DNA of 64,000 bases from NCEH01 sp043195095 (GTDB lineage Bacteria; Pseudomonadota; Alphaproteobacteria; Rhizobiales; Xanthobacteraceae). Made by a program: the position numbers and the translations under genes. Shown here piece by piece: positions 31,546-40,868 of this stretch. The stretch lies in assembly GCF_043195095.1 (NCBI RefSeq), contig NZ_JBAFWN010000003.1, one strand, 5' to 3'. The stretch's first letter is position 1. Each line of letters opens with the position of its first letter. The notes below the pieces were generated by a model, which saw only the letters and a list, made by a program, of their open reading frames with translations, ran no database searches and was not told the origin of the DNA.

Positions 31546-34389
31546 ATGGACGATCTGCTGCGAGAGTTCCTGACTGAGACGAATGAGAGCCTCGACGTTG
31601 CGGACGTCGAGTTGGTGAAGTTCGAGCAGGACCCGAACAACGCTCAGATTCTCAACAATATCTTCCGCCTGGTGCATACGATGAAGGGCACCTGCGGCTT
31701 CATCGGCCTATCGCGCCTCGCAACCCTGGCGCATGCCGCCGAAACCTTGATGGACCAGTTCCGCCAGGGGATACCGGTGACCACCGAGGCGGTGGACCTG
31801 GTGCTCATCACGGTGGACCGGATCAAGGAAATCCTGGTCGAGATCGAGGCGTCGGAAGGCAGCGAGCCGCCCGGCTCGGATGAGGATCTGATCTCCCAGC
31901 TGGACGCGCTCTCCGCCGCTCCCGCCGCCGCTCCCGCCGCCGTGATCGCCGCGCCGCCTCCTCCCGCTCCCCCGGCCCCCCCCGCCGTGCCTGCGCCGGT
32001 AAAATCCGTGATGAACGGGGCCGCAGCGCCCGTCAGCGAGCCCAAGCCGGGTGTTGCGGCGGTGATGCAGCAGCTGGAACGCGCCCTCAAGCCCGGCGAA
32101 GTCTCGCTGGATGAATTGGAGCGCGTGTTCCGCGAAACCGCCGTCGAGGTTCCGGCTGCCCGGGCGAAGCTCGCGGAACTGGACAATGCCAAGGCCGCCG
32201 CGACTTCCCCTGGCTCCACCGCAGCGCCTGCTCCGGACGCCGCGCCGCCCGCTGCATCGCTTCCCGCGGTGCGCGAGGCCACGCCCGTCGCTGACCACGA
32301 AGCAAAGGGCGCCCGCGCGGAAGACCATGCGCTCAGCGTCTCCAACCAGTCCATCCGCGTCAACGTGACCTTGCTCGAACACCTGATGACCATGGTGTCC
32401 GAACTCGTGCTGACGCGGAACCAGCTGCTGGAAATCGCCCGCCGCGACGAGAGTTCCGACTTCAAGGTCGCTCTGCAGCGCCTCTCCAACGTCACCGGCG
32501 AGTTGCAGGGCGCGATCATGCGCACCCGCATGCAGCCCATTGGCAATGCCTGGCAGAAGCTGCCCCGCATCGTGCGCGACCTCGCGCAGGAGCTGGGCAA
32601 GCATATCGAGCTGGAGCAGATCGGCGCGGAAACCGAGCTGGACCGGCAGGTGCTGGAGCAGATCAAGGATCCGCTCACCCATATGGTGCGCAATTCCGCC
32701 GACCACGGGTTGGAGACCACCGAGGAGCGCCGCCGCGCGGGCAAGCCCGACAAGGGCACGATCCGCCTCTCCGCCTATCACCAGGGCGGCCATGTGATCG
32801 TCGAGATTTCCGACGACGGCAAGGGCCTCGACGTGGCCCGGATCAAGGCCAAGGCGCAGGAAAACGGCCTCGCCACCGCTGCCGAGCTGGCCAAGATGCC
32901 GGACTCGCAGGTGTTCCGCTTCATCTTCGCCGCCGGCTTCTCGACCGCCGCGAAGATCACCAACGTGTCCGGCCGCGGCGTCGGCATGGATGTGGTGCGC
33001 AGCAATATCGAGGTGATCGGCGGGGCGGTGGACGTCACCTCCCGTCCCGGCGCCGGCTGCACCTTCACCATCAAGATCCCGCTGACGCTTGCGATCGTCC
33101 CGGCGCTGATCGTCGAGGCCATGGGCGAGCGGTTCGCCCTGCCGCAAAGCTCGGTGGTGGAGCTGGTGCGCGTGCAGCCCAATTCCTTCCACCAGGTGAA
33201 GCGCCTGAAGGATGCGCCGGTGCTGTGCTTGCGCGAGAAGCTGTTGCCCATCGTGCCGCTCGCGCAATTGCTCGGCATCGCCGACGAGGGCAAGGAGCAG
33301 AAGTTCGACGACGCGCTGATCGTGGTGCTCCAGGTCGGCAACCAATTGTTCGGCGTGGTGGTGGACGCGGTGTCCCACACCGAGGAAATCGTCGTGAAGC
33401 CCATGGCCTCGGTGCTGCGCCAGCTGCCCATGGTGTCGGGCAGCACGATCCTCGGCGATGGCCGGGTGATCATGATCGTGGACCCGGTCGGGCTCGCCAA
33501 GGTCGCCGCCTCGCCGGACGAGAGCCTCGGCTCCGACCTGCAAAACACGGCCGCCGCCGCGACCGCCGCGCAGGGCCAGACGACGCCGCTGCTGCTGATC
33601 CGCGCCGGCTCGGACGAACTGAAGGCGGTGCCGCTCTCGCTGGTGACGCGCCTGGAGGAACTGGAGGCCAACAAGCTGGAGCATGTGAACGGCCACCCGG
33701 TGATCCAGTATCGCGGGGCCTTGATCCCCATCGTCTATGTGAACGAGAAGGTGAAGCGCGCCACCACCGGCACCCAGCCGATGCTGATCTTCTCGGACGA
33801 GGGGAAGACCATGGGCCTGGTCGTGGACGAGATCGTGGACGTGGTGGACGCCCACCTCGACATGCAACTCTCCTCGGACGCGGAGAACCTGCTGGGCGCG
33901 GCGATCATCGACGGCCAGGCCGCCGAGATCCTCGATGTCGGCCATTATATCGACCAGGCCTTCGGCAGCTGGTTCAAGCGCCTCTCCGGCACGCGGGACA
34001 AGGCCGGCGGCAAGCTGCTGGTGGTCGATGACAGCGCCTTCTATCGCAACCTCATCGAGCCGGTGCTGAAGGGCAACGGCTTCGAGGTGACGGCCTGCGG
34101 CTCGGCCCGCGAGGCGCTGGACCGGCTCGGCGGCGAAACCCGCTTCGACATCATCGTCAGCGACGTGGAGATGCCGGGAATGGACGGCTTCCAGTTCGCC
34201 CAGGCGGTGCGCGGGGATCCGCAGATCCGCAACGTGCCGATCATCGCCCTGGCGAGTGAGGGGGCCTACGACCTGGTCGAGCGCGGCCGTGCGGCCGGCT
34301 TCACCGACTACATTGCCAAGTCCGATCGCGCCGGCCTCATCGCCGCGCTCAAGGAATTCACCGGCGCCATCCATGGAGAAGCGGCATGA
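31546..34389 (+). CDS. cheA: Hybrid chemotaxis histidine kinase CheA with two CheW-like modules and a receiver
   Basis: 947 residues. Domains in order: Hpt with phospho-His H44 (LVHTMKG); a Pro/Ala-rich linker (about 125-260) in place of a clear P2; the P3 dimerisation region (VNVTLLEHLMTMVSELVLTR); an ATPase domain with HMVRNSADHG, DDGKGLD and GRGVGMDVV; a CheW-like domain (about 520-660); a second CheW-like module (about 680-800, PLLLIRAGSDELKAVPLSLV); and a C-terminal receiver (about 822-940) with LLVVDDS and phospho-Asp D873 (VSDVEMPGMDG). CheA autophosphorylates under receptor control and feeds CheY and CheB. The attached receiver may act as a phosphate sink. The ATG at 31546 has GGAGTGA just upstream. 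Confidence 0.96.
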   Translation: MDDLLREFLTETNESLDVADVELVKFEQDPNNAQILNNIFRLVHTMKGTCGFIGLSRLATLAHAAETLMDQFRQGIPVTTEAVDLVLITVDRIKEILVEIEASEGSEPPGSDEDLISQLDALSAAPAAAPAAVIAAPPPPAPPAPPAVPAPVKSVMNGAAAPVSEPKPGVAAVMQQLERALKPGEVSLDELERVFRETAVEVPAARAKLAELDNAKAAATSPGSTAAPAPDAAPPAASLPAVREATPVADHEAKGARAEDHALSVSNQSIRVNVTLLEHLMTMVSELVLTRNQLLEIARRDESSDFKVALQRLSNVTGELQGAIMRTRMQPIGNAWQKLPRIVRDLAQELGKHIELEQIGAETELDRQVLEQIKDPLTHMVRNSADHGLETTEERRRAGKPDKGTIRLSAYHQGGHVIVEISDDGKGLDVARIKAKAQENGLATAAELAKMPDSQVFRFIFAAGFSTAAKITNVSGRGVGMDVVRSNIEVIGGAVDVTSRPGAGCTFTIKIPLTLAIVPALIVEAMGERFALPQSSVVELVRVQPNSFHQVKRLKDAPVLCLREKLLPIVPLAQLLGIADEGKEQKFDDALIVVLQVGNQLFGVVVDAVSHTEEIVVKPMASVLRQLPMVSGSTILGDGRVIMIVDPVGLAKVAASPDESLGSDLQNTAAAATAAQGQTTPLLLIRAGSDELKAVPLSLVTRLEELEANKLEHVNGHPVIQYRGALIPIVYVNEKVKRATTGTQPMLIFSDEGKTMGLVVDEIVDVVDAHLDMQLSSDAENLLGAAIIDGQAAEILDVGHYIDQAFGSWFKRLSGTRDKAGGKLLVVDDSAFYRNLIEPVLKGNGFEVTACGSAREALDRLGGETRFDIIVSDVEMPGMDGFQFAQAVRGDPQIRNVPIIALASEGAYDLVERGRAAGFTDYIAKSDRAGLIAALKEFTGAIHGEAA

Positions 34390-34859
34390 GCCAGCACGTC
34401 GTCATCAAGCAGGATGTGAGCCCCGGCGGCTCGCAATTCGTCACCGTCCGCATCGGGCCGCAATTGTTCGGCCTGCCCATCGAGGCGGTGCAGGAAGTGT
34501 TCGTGCCCGATCACATCACCCATGTTCCGCTCTGCATTCCGCAGATCGAGGGGGTGCTGAACCTGCGCGGCCGCATCGTCACCATGGTGAACATGCGCCG
34601 CCTGCTGGGCCTTCCCGACGGCGGCCGCGCGAGCATGGCCGTCGGCATTGAGCACAAGGGGGAATCCTTCGGGCTCATCATCGACTCCATGGGCGAGGTG
34701 ATGATGCTCGACAATGCCTCGCGAGAGGCCAATCCGACCAATCTCGACCCGCAATGGGCCGGCCTTGCGACCGGTGTGCATCGCCTGCCGAGCGAGCTTC
34801 TGCTGGTGCTGGATGTGGAACTCGCCCTGGGGCGTCTCACCATGGACCGCGCGGCTTGA
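34386..34859 (+). CDS. cheW: Chemotaxis coupling protein CheW
   Basis: 157 residues, a single CheW domain: FGLPIEAVQEVFVPDHITHV, IEGVLNLRGRIVTMVNMRRL and FGLIIDSMGEVMML. CheW bridges receptors and CheA in the signalling array. ATG at 34386 overlaps the cheA stop by 4 nt (ATGA), so the two are coupled in translation. Confidence 0.97.
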   Translation: MSQHVVIKQDVSPGGSQFVTVRIGPQLFGLPIEAVQEVFVPDHITHVPLCIPQIEGVLNLRGRIVTMVNMRRLLGLPDGGRASMAVGIEHKGESFGLIIDSMGEVMMLDNASREANPTNLDPQWAGLATGVHRLPSELLLVLDVELALGRLTMDRAA

Positions 34860-34886
34860 TAGCCGGCCGCACAACAGGATGAACCC

Positions 34887-35267
34887 ATGAAGACTTGCCT
34901 TGTGGTCGATGATTCCGGCGTCGTGCGCAAAGTCGCGCGACGCATGCTGGAAGACCTGTCCTTCAGCGTGACCGAGGCAGCGAACGGCCAGGAGGCCCTC
35001 GCGGCGTGCGACAACGCCTTGCCGGACGTCATCTTGCTGGACTGGAACATGCCCGTGGTCGATGGCCTCGGCTTCCTCACGCAATTGCGGTCGCGACCGG
35101 CGGGTCTGGTCCCGCTGGTCATCTTCTGTTCGGCCGAGAACGATCTCGATCATATTTCGACGGCGATCGCCGCCGGCGCGAACGAATACATCATGAAACC
35201 CTTCGATTTCGATCTGCTTCGCGAGAAGCTGCAGGAAGTCGGCGCATTGGAAAAGGCAGTGACATGA
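34887..35267 (+). CDS. cheY: Chemotaxis response regulator CheY (second copy)
   Basis: 126 residues, a receiver domain alone: D8/D9 in CLVVDDS, phospho-Asp D52 in ILLDWNMPVVDG and the lysine in YIMKPF. It lies inside the che operon between cheW and cheB, and the cheB start overlaps its stop. It is clearly different in sequence from the CheY at 659, so the two are not recent duplicates. Which one drives the motor is not known from sequence. Confidence 0.95.
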   Translation: MKTCLVVDDSGVVRKVARRMLEDLSFSVTEAANGQEALAACDNALPDVILLDWNMPVVDGLGFLTQLRSRPAGLVPLVIFCSAENDLDHISTAIAAGANEYIMKPFDFDLLREKLQEVGALEKAVT

Positions 35268-36553
35268 GCCCGCAGCCGCTGACGCCCTCGGGGACCCCGC
35301 CGGTCGGAGGACCCATACGCGTGATGATCGTCGACGATTCCGTGTTCGTTCGCGGAATCATTTCCAGTTGGCTCGATGGCGACAAGAGCTTCGAGGTGGT
35401 CGCCACCCATTCCAACGGCAAGCGGGCGGCGGACGACGTCGTGCGCACGGCGCCCGATGCCATCATCCTCGACCTTGAAATGCCGGAGATGGACGGCCTC
35501 ACCGCCCTGCCGCTGATCCTGGAGCGCAAGCCCAATGCCGTGGTTCTCGTCGCCTCGGCGCTGACCCGGCGCGGGGCCGAGATCAGCATGAAGGCGCTGG
35601 GTCTCGGGGCCGCCGATTATCTCGCCAAGCCCAATGCGGACCGGGGCAGCATCGCGGCGGAAGAGTTCCGCTCCGAGCTGCTCGGCAAGTTGCGCGGGCT
35701 CGTGGATCGCGCGCGCCGGCGTGGCGCATCCGTGGCCAGCGTCGCCGCCGCCCCGCCGCCGCGGGCCATGACGGCGCCTGCGCCTGCCCCCGCGCCTGCG
35801 GCCGCACCGGCTTCGCCCGCGCCGGCCCCCAGGGCGCCGGCATCCCCGGCCGCCCTGGCCTCGCCCCCGGCGCCGGCGCTGGCGCGCCCAGCCCTTTCCA
35901 CCGCAACCCCTGTGGTCGGTGTGGGTGCACCGCCGAAGACGGTGCGCAAGCGGCCCTATTCCATGTCGCCCGTGGAAATTATCGCGGTCGGCAGCTCCAC
36001 CGGCGGGCCGCAGGCTCTGACGCGCATTTTCAGCGATTTCGGCGCCGCCATCGCCAATGTGCCGGTGGTGATCGCCCAGCATATGCCGCCCACCTTCACC
36101 GCCATCCTGGCCGAGCATGTGGGGCGCGCAGCGGCCCGCACAGCCGCCGAGGGCGTGGACGGGGAGGTCCTCAAGCCGGGCCGGATCTATATCGCGCCTG
36201 GCGGCAAGCACATGCTGGTCGCCAAGTCGGGTGCGGATACCGTGATCCGCCTGTCGGACGGGCCGGCGGTGAATTTCTGCAAGCCGGCGGTTGATCCGCT
36301 GTTCGACAGCGTGGCGGCGATCTACGGCAGCCACGTACTCGCCATCGTGCTGACCGGCATGGGCAGCGACGGGGCGAAGGGCGCGGGCGTGATCGCCGAT
36401 GCCGGCGGCAGCGTGATCGTGCAGGATGAGGAATCCAGCGTCGTCTGGGGCATGCCGGGGGCAACCTATGCGGCCGGCAACGCGAGCGAGCTGATCTCCG
36501 TAAACAATATCGGCGCGAAGGTCACGCGCCTGCTGATGGGGGGACGGGCATGA
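35264..36553 (+). CDS. cheB: Chemotaxis methylesterase CheB
   Basis: 429 residues: a receiver (about 18-135; VMIVDDS, phospho-Asp D70 in IILDLEMPEMDG), a long Ala/Pro linker (about 160-215) and the methylesterase domain (about 235-429) with AVGSSTGGPQAL (nucleophile S245), VIAQHMPPTFTAIL and LTGMGSDGAKG. CheB demethylates receptors as part of adaptation, counteracting CheR. The linker is unusually long and low-complexity. ATG at 35264 overlaps the cheY stop (ATGA). A longer frame from 35006 is spurious. Confidence 0.97.
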   Translation: MSPQPLTPSGTPPVGGPIRVMIVDDSVFVRGIISSWLDGDKSFEVVATHSNGKRAADDVVRTAPDAIILDLEMPEMDGLTALPLILERKPNAVVLVASALTRRGAEISMKALGLGAADYLAKPNADRGSIAAEEFRSELLGKLRGLVDRARRRGASVASVAAAPPPRAMTAPAPAPAPAAAPASPAPAPRAPASPAALASPPAPALARPALSTATPVVGVGAPPKTVRKRPYSMSPVEIIAVGSSTGGPQALTRIFSDFGAAIANVPVVIAQHMPPTFTAILAEHVGRAAARTAAEGVDGEVLKPGRIYIAPGGKHMLVAKSGADTVIRLSDGPAVNFCKPAVDPLFDSVAAIYGSHVLAIVLTGMGSDGAKGAGVIADAGGSVIVQDEESSVVWGMPGATYAAGNASELISVNNIGAKVTRLLMGGRA

Positions 36554-37383
36554 TCTCGGCAGTCGATTTCGAATCTGTTTCCAGGTTCTTGAAGCTTCAT
36601 TCCGGGCTGATCCTTGGAGTCGACAAGCAATATCTATTGGAAAGCCGCCTGCTGCCCCTGCTGCGGAAGTTCGAGCTCGCCGATTTCGCCCGCCTCGCGG
36701 CGATCGTACGCGAGCAGCCGTCCGGCCTCATCGCCGAAGCGGTGCTTGAAGCGATGACCACCAATGAATCGCTGTTCTTCCGCGACAAGTCGCCGTTCGA
36801 GCACTTCACCAAGATCATGTTGCCGAAGCTCAACGCGACCCGCGGTCCTGGCGATGCGCTGCGCATCTGGTGCGCCGCCGCCTCCACCGGGCAAGAGCCC
36901 TATTCCATCGCCATGACGCTGCTCGAGAACCCGCACCTTACGGGCGGGCGCCGGGTGGAGATCATCGGCACCGACCTTTCCAGCGAAGTGCTGGAGCGTG
37001 CGCGCTCGGGCCGCTACACCCAGTTCGAGGTTCAGCGCGGCATGCCGGTGCAATTGCTGCTGAAATATTTCGAAAAGGACGGCGACAACTGGCAGGTGAA
37101 GCCGAAGCTGCGCTCCATGGTGGACTATCGCAAGCTGAACCTGCTGCATAACTTCAGCAATCTCGGCGTGTTCGACATCGTGTTCTGCCGCAACGTGCTG
37201 ATCTATTTCGACGCCGCCACCAAGCGGGACATCCTCGGCCGGATCGCCCGCGTGACCCGCCCGGATGGGTATCTGCTGCTGGGCGGCGCGGAAACCGTGC
37301 TGGGGATTTCGGATGCGTTCCGGTCGGTGGCCTCGCAGACCGGATATTATGTGCCGAACGTGCCGGCCATGGCCGGCGCTTAG
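36550..37383 (+). CDS. cheR: Chemotaxis methyltransferase CheR
   Basis: 277 residues. The N-terminal helical domain includes TTNESLFFRDKSPFEHF; the SAM-binding domain has IWCAAASTGQEPYSIAM, VEIIGTDLSSEVLERA and FDIVFCRNVLIYFDAATKRD. CheR methylates receptor glutamates using S-adenosylmethionine. ATG at 36550 overlaps the cheB stop by 4 nt. It is the last gene of the che operon, followed by a terminator. Confidence 0.97.
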   Translation: MISAVDFESVSRFLKLHSGLILGVDKQYLLESRLLPLLRKFELADFARLAAIVREQPSGLIAEAVLEAMTTNESLFFRDKSPFEHFTKIMLPKLNATRGPGDALRIWCAAASTGQEPYSIAMTLLENPHLTGGRRVEIIGTDLSSEVLERARSGRYTQFEVQRGMPVQLLLKYFEKDGDNWQVKPKLRSMVDYRKLNLLHNFSNLGVFDIVFCRNVLIYFDAATKRDILGRIARVTRPDGYLLLGGAETVLGISDAFRSVASQTGYYVPNVPAMAGA

Positions 37384-37414
37384 CGCCGGTCTCGAGCGGG
37401 AGCGCCGGTGAGAG

Positions 37415-37442
37415 AAAGGGCGCCCCCGGGGCGCCCTTTTTC
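37415..37442 (+). terminator. Rho-independent terminator of the che operon
   Basis: Perfect 10-bp stem (AAAGGGCGCC 37415-37424, GGCGCCCTTT 37430-37439) with a 5-nt loop, and a TTTTT run from 37437. It lies 32 bp after the cheR stop, and the convergent sensor-kinase gene ends at 37467. Confidence 0.9.
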
Positions 37443-37466
37443 GTTCGCCTCGGCTGGGATTGCGGT

Positions 37467-39587
37467 TTAGGGAAAGGCCCGACTTGCCTCGCGCTCGCCC
37501 TCCGCCTCGCCGGTCTTGTCGCGCGGCGCGGCGGGGAGGGCGATGGTGAACACCGCGCCGGTTGCGTCATTCTCCACGCTCAGCGTGCCGCCGTGGTCGC
37601 GGATGATGCCGAAGCTCACGGAAAGGCCGAGCCCGGTGCCCTTGCCGACCGGCTTGGTGGTGAAGAACGGCTGGAACACCTTTTCGATCACCGCGTCCGG
37701 AACGCCGCCGGCATTGTCCTTCACGCGGATGCAGATCATCTGCTTTGCGCCCTCCGGCCGGCATTCGGAGACCGACAGCTCGATGGTATCGAGCCCCTGG
37801 TCCGCACCGTCTCGCGCGCGCTTCTCGTTGATTGCGTCGGCGGCGTTCTGGAGCAGGTTGATGAGCACCTGTTCCAGCTGGTCCTGGCGGCACATGACCG
37901 ACGGTGTGGGGCCGTTGCCGAGCACCTTCACGTTGATATTCTGCAGCCGCAGCTGCGCGCCGACCACCTGAAGCGCGCCCTCGATGGATTCGGTCGGCTC
38001 GGAGGGCGTGAACACCTCGTCACTGGTCCGGCCGAAAATGCGCATGTGGTCGATGATCCGGCTCATGCGGATGGTCTGCTGGAGGATCCGGTTGAGCTTG
38101 GATTCCATATGTTCGTGCGAGAGGCCGCGCCGCAGCCCGGTGAGGGCGTTCGCCGCCGCGAGCCGGATCACGCCCAGCGGCTGGTTGATTTCATGGGCAA
38201 GCCCGGTCGCGACCTCGCCGAGGGAGGCGAGCTTCGACATCTGATAGAGCTTGTTGGCCTCGATGCGTTGGGAGGTCTGGTCGAGCGCGAACACCACCAC
38301 CTCCTCCGGCGCGCCGGGATTGGCGCCGGGCCGGATCGGCTCCAGCGGCGCGATCACCACCTGGACCTCGTATTCCTGGCCCTCGCGCGTGAAATGCTCG
38401 AGACTGAGCAAAGGACGACGCAGCATGGAAAGGGTGGCGCGGAAGGTATCGGTGGAGACGAAATCCACCATCAACTCGGCGATCACTGAGTCCTCGTCCT
38501 CTCCCACCTGCGCCACCCCGTCCACCGTGACATGGATGACGCATACCCCCGGCACCCGGCCGATGGCATGGAGAAACATCACCTCGCGCTGGCGCGCGCT
38601 GGCCTCGATGGCGCCGGTGCGCACCTTGTCCTGGAGCTGGATATAGCGCGCCGCGATCACCGCCACGGCCGCCAGCATCAGGAACAGGCCGATGAAGGTG
38701 ACCCAGATCACATGGCGGAAATCGTTCGTCTGCGCCCACACGAACGCTTTATCGAACGCCACCACGACGATGATGGGATAGCGGGGCGAGCGCACGAAAT
38801 AACCGATGCGGTCGATGCCGTCGATGACGCTGCTGGTCTCGTACGTGCCCTCGTTCATGGTCAGCATGCGCTTGAAGGTCGGGCTGCCGGAGACATCGCC
38901 GCCGAAGCTGGTGTTGGCGCTGGCGCGCGCCCGCACGATGCCGTCGAACCCGATCAGCGCGATCAGGGCATTGGGCTCGGTGCGCACGCGGCTGTAGAGA
39001 TTGAGGAATTCCTGGATGTTGAAGGACGCCACCACCACCCCGGCGAAGCTGCCGTCCTCCGCGTGCAGGGCGCGGGTGAACTGGATCGTCCATTGCTTGG
39101 AGACCCGGCCGAGCACCGGCTTGGAGATGAACATGCTCTCCCCGGAGCTGCCATCCATGTGCACGCGGATATGTTCGCGATCGGAAAGGTCGAGCTGGGG
39201 CAGGGCATAGTCCGGCTCCTCGGAGCTGGTTGCGACCAATTTGCCGTTACGGTCGACCACGCTCAGCAGCACGATGGAATTCGGCAAGTTGAACGCGCGC
39301 ACCGCTTGATAGACCTGCTGCCGGTTCCATTTGGTGGAGAATTCCCGGTCGAAATTCAGCAAAGCCGCGTCGATGGGCGCGACCGTCTGCTCGAAGCTGT
39401 TGAGCACCAGATAGGCATTGCGCTGCGCCAGCTCTCGAAATTCTTTGACCTCCGCATTGTGGTGCAGCGTGAACAGAAGGATCGCCCCCACCAGGGTGAT
39501 GGAGGCGAGCAGCATGATCGAGCCCAGGATCAGCAGGGCGCGACGTCCGAAGGTCAGGGCCGGCAAGAGTTGGGGAATGGGGCGCAC
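37467..39587 (-). CDS. Membrane sensor histidine kinase
   Basis: 706 residues. Membrane helix 1 (about 16-42), a large periplasmic Cache/PAS-like sensor domain to about residue 285 (LLSVVDRNGKLVATSSEE, PVLGRVSKQWTIQFTRAL), membrane helix 2 (VIWVTFIGLFLMLAAVAVIA), a PAS-like cytoplasmic domain, then HisKA with phospho-His H465 (GLAHEINQPLGV) and HATPase_c with LINLLQNAADAI, VKDNAGGVP and GKGTGLGLS. It senses an unknown extracellular ligand. The start is GTG at 39587, 4 bp after the stop of the regulator gene, with GAGGG close upstream. The DctB-like layout is only a resemblance. Confidence 0.93.
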   Translation of the reverse strand: MRPIPQLLPALTFGRRALLILGSIMLLASITLVGAILLFTLHHNAEVKEFRELAQRNAYLVLNSFEQTVAPIDAALLNFDREFSTKWNRQQVYQAVRAFNLPNSIVLLSVVDRNGKLVATSSEEPDYALPQLDLSDREHIRVHMDGSSGESMFISKPVLGRVSKQWTIQFTRALHAEDGSFAGVVVASFNIQEFLNLYSRVRTEPNALIALIGFDGIVRARASANTSFGGDVSGSPTFKRMLTMNEGTYETSSVIDGIDRIGYFVRSPRYPIIVVVAFDKAFVWAQTNDFRHVIWVTFIGLFLMLAAVAVIAARYIQLQDKVRTGAIEASARQREVMFLHAIGRVPGVCVIHVTVDGVAQVGEDEDSVIAELMVDFVSTDTFRATLSMLRRPLLSLEHFTREGQEYEVQVVIAPLEPIRPGANPGAPEEVVVFALDQTSQRIEANKLYQMSKLASLGEVATGLAHEINQPLGVIRLAAANALTGLRRGLSHEHMESKLNRILQQTIRMSRIIDHMRIFGRTSDEVFTPSEPTESIEGALQVVGAQLRLQNINVKVLGNGPTPSVMCRQDQLEQVLINLLQNAADAINEKRARDGADQGLDTIELSVSECRPEGAKQMICIRVKDNAGGVPDAVIEKVFQPFFTTKPVGKGTGLGLSVSFGIIRDHGGTLSVENDATGAVFTIALPAAPRDKTGEAEGEREASRAFP

Positions 39588-39591
39588 GCCC

Positions 39592-39981
39592 TCAGCCCTT
39601 TCTACCGTTTTCGCCGACCGTCAGGACACGGTTCAGCACCCGCTGAAGGTCTTCCATCACCAGTGGCTTCGACAGGCAGGCCTCCACGCCGGCGTTGACC
39701 GCCCGCGAAATGTCCTCGGCGGAGGCATGGCCGGTCATGACGATGAATTTGAACGCGCGCTCCGGATATCGGTGCTGGATTTCGTTCAGCAGGCGAATGC
39801 CGTCCAGATCGGGCATGCGGATGTCGGTGAGCACCACGTTGACGTGCGGATGCGTGTCGACGAGCTCCAGCGCCTGCGCCGCGCTGCGGGCAGAATGAGC
39901 CTTCAGATCGTCGAACCCCAAGGCCTCGATCAGTTCGTCGAGATATTCGGGCTCATCGTCCACGATCAGCAGATGGGACAT
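39592..39981 (-). CDS. Single-domain response regulator
   Basis: 129 residues. Receiver alone: D8/D9 (LLIVDDE), phospho-Asp D53 (VVLTDIRMPDLDG), Thr in VMTGHAS, and Lys in CLSKPL. There is no DNA-binding output domain. It is directly upstream of the sensor kinase in the same operon and is its probable partner. It must act by protein contact or pass phosphate on. Confidence 0.92.
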   Translation of the reverse strand: MSHLLIVDDEPEYLDELIEALGFDDLKAHSARSAAQALELVDTHPHVNVVLTDIRMPDLDGIRLLNEIQHRYPERAFKFIVMTGHASAEDISRAVNAGVEACLSKPLVMEDLQRVLNRVLTVGENGRKG

Positions 39982-40164
39982 GTTCTCACCGCGCTCGGCC
40001 GCCCATCGGGTCGTCCCCTTTGGCGAACCGCACCTGTGGTTCATCGCCGCCGGAACCGGCAAGTGGAACCAAGGTCAGCGAGCACGCGCGGCGCTGTCAG
40101 GTCAAGGCGAGATGCTTCCGCTTTGGAAGCATTGCCGCCGGCGGCATCACCGGCGGCACGCACG

Positions 40165-40758
40165 TCACGCGGGCCGGCTGTCCGCGAACACCGGGCAGCG
40201 GGCGGAAAAGCGCTCCAGCCAAGCCACCAGCTGCGGATGGCCCTCGCGCCAGGTGCCGGGGAGACGGAAGTCCAGATATTCGAGCGCACACGCGAGCGTG
40301 ATGTCGCCGACATTGGGCTCGCCCTCGCTCGGCAGGTCGGCTTCCAGCGCCGCGAGCGCGCGGGTGACCTTGCCGGCCTGGATCTGGACCCAGCTTTCCA
40401 CGCGCTTGTCGGCGCTGCGGTAGCGGCCTTCATAGACCTGCAGCAGGGCGGCATCCATGATGCCGTCCGCGAGCGCCTCGAGCCGAAGGGCCGTGAAGCG
40501 CGCCTCCGCATCTTCGGGCAGGATGCGGCCGCCGCCGGCGACATGGTCGAAATAAGCCAGGATCACCGGAGAATCGAACAGGGCCGGCCCGTTCTCGCGC
40601 AGCAGGACGGGGATTTTGCCGAGCGGGTTCTGCTGGCGGACGGTGTCGTCCGCATTCATCGTATCGGCCGTTTCCAGCTCGAGCGGGAGGCCGAGATGGG
40701 CGGCGGCGACGCGCGCCTTGCGGGCGAAGGGCGAGGACGGCGAGTAACGCAGGCGCAT
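40165..40758 (-). CDS. Glutathione S-transferase family protein
   Basis: 197 residues. The N-terminal thioredoxin-like domain has YSPSSPFARKARVAAAHLGL (catalytic Ser/Cys region: SPSSPF), NPLGKIPVLLRENGPALFDS with the cis-Pro, and the all-helical C-terminal domain with NVGDITLACALEYLDF. Family members use glutathione to conjugate or reduce electrophiles in the cytoplasm. The start is ATG at 40758. Substrate unknown. Confidence 0.92.
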   Translation of the reverse strand: MRLRYSPSSPFARKARVAAAHLGLPLELETADTMNADDTVRQQNPLGKIPVLLRENGPALFDSPVILAYFDHVAGGGRILPEDAEARFTALRLEALADGIMDAALLQVYEGRYRSADKRVESWVQIQAGKVTRALAALEADLPSEGEPNVGDITLACALEYLDFRLPGTWREGHPQLVAWLERFSARCPVFADSRPA

Positions 40759-40868
40759 GAGGCTGGCTCTTCTGGCGTGAGGATCCCGCAGCAGAGCTAA
40801 ACCCCTTTGCCATATGCGAGAAGGGGCCTCCCGCATTTTTTCGCATGGAGCACGCGCAGGGCGCGCAC

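Noticed and set aside
31708..34374. Minus-strand frame of 888 residues opposite cheA
   Set aside because: Rich in His, Gly and Arg with no domain, and fully covered by cheA.
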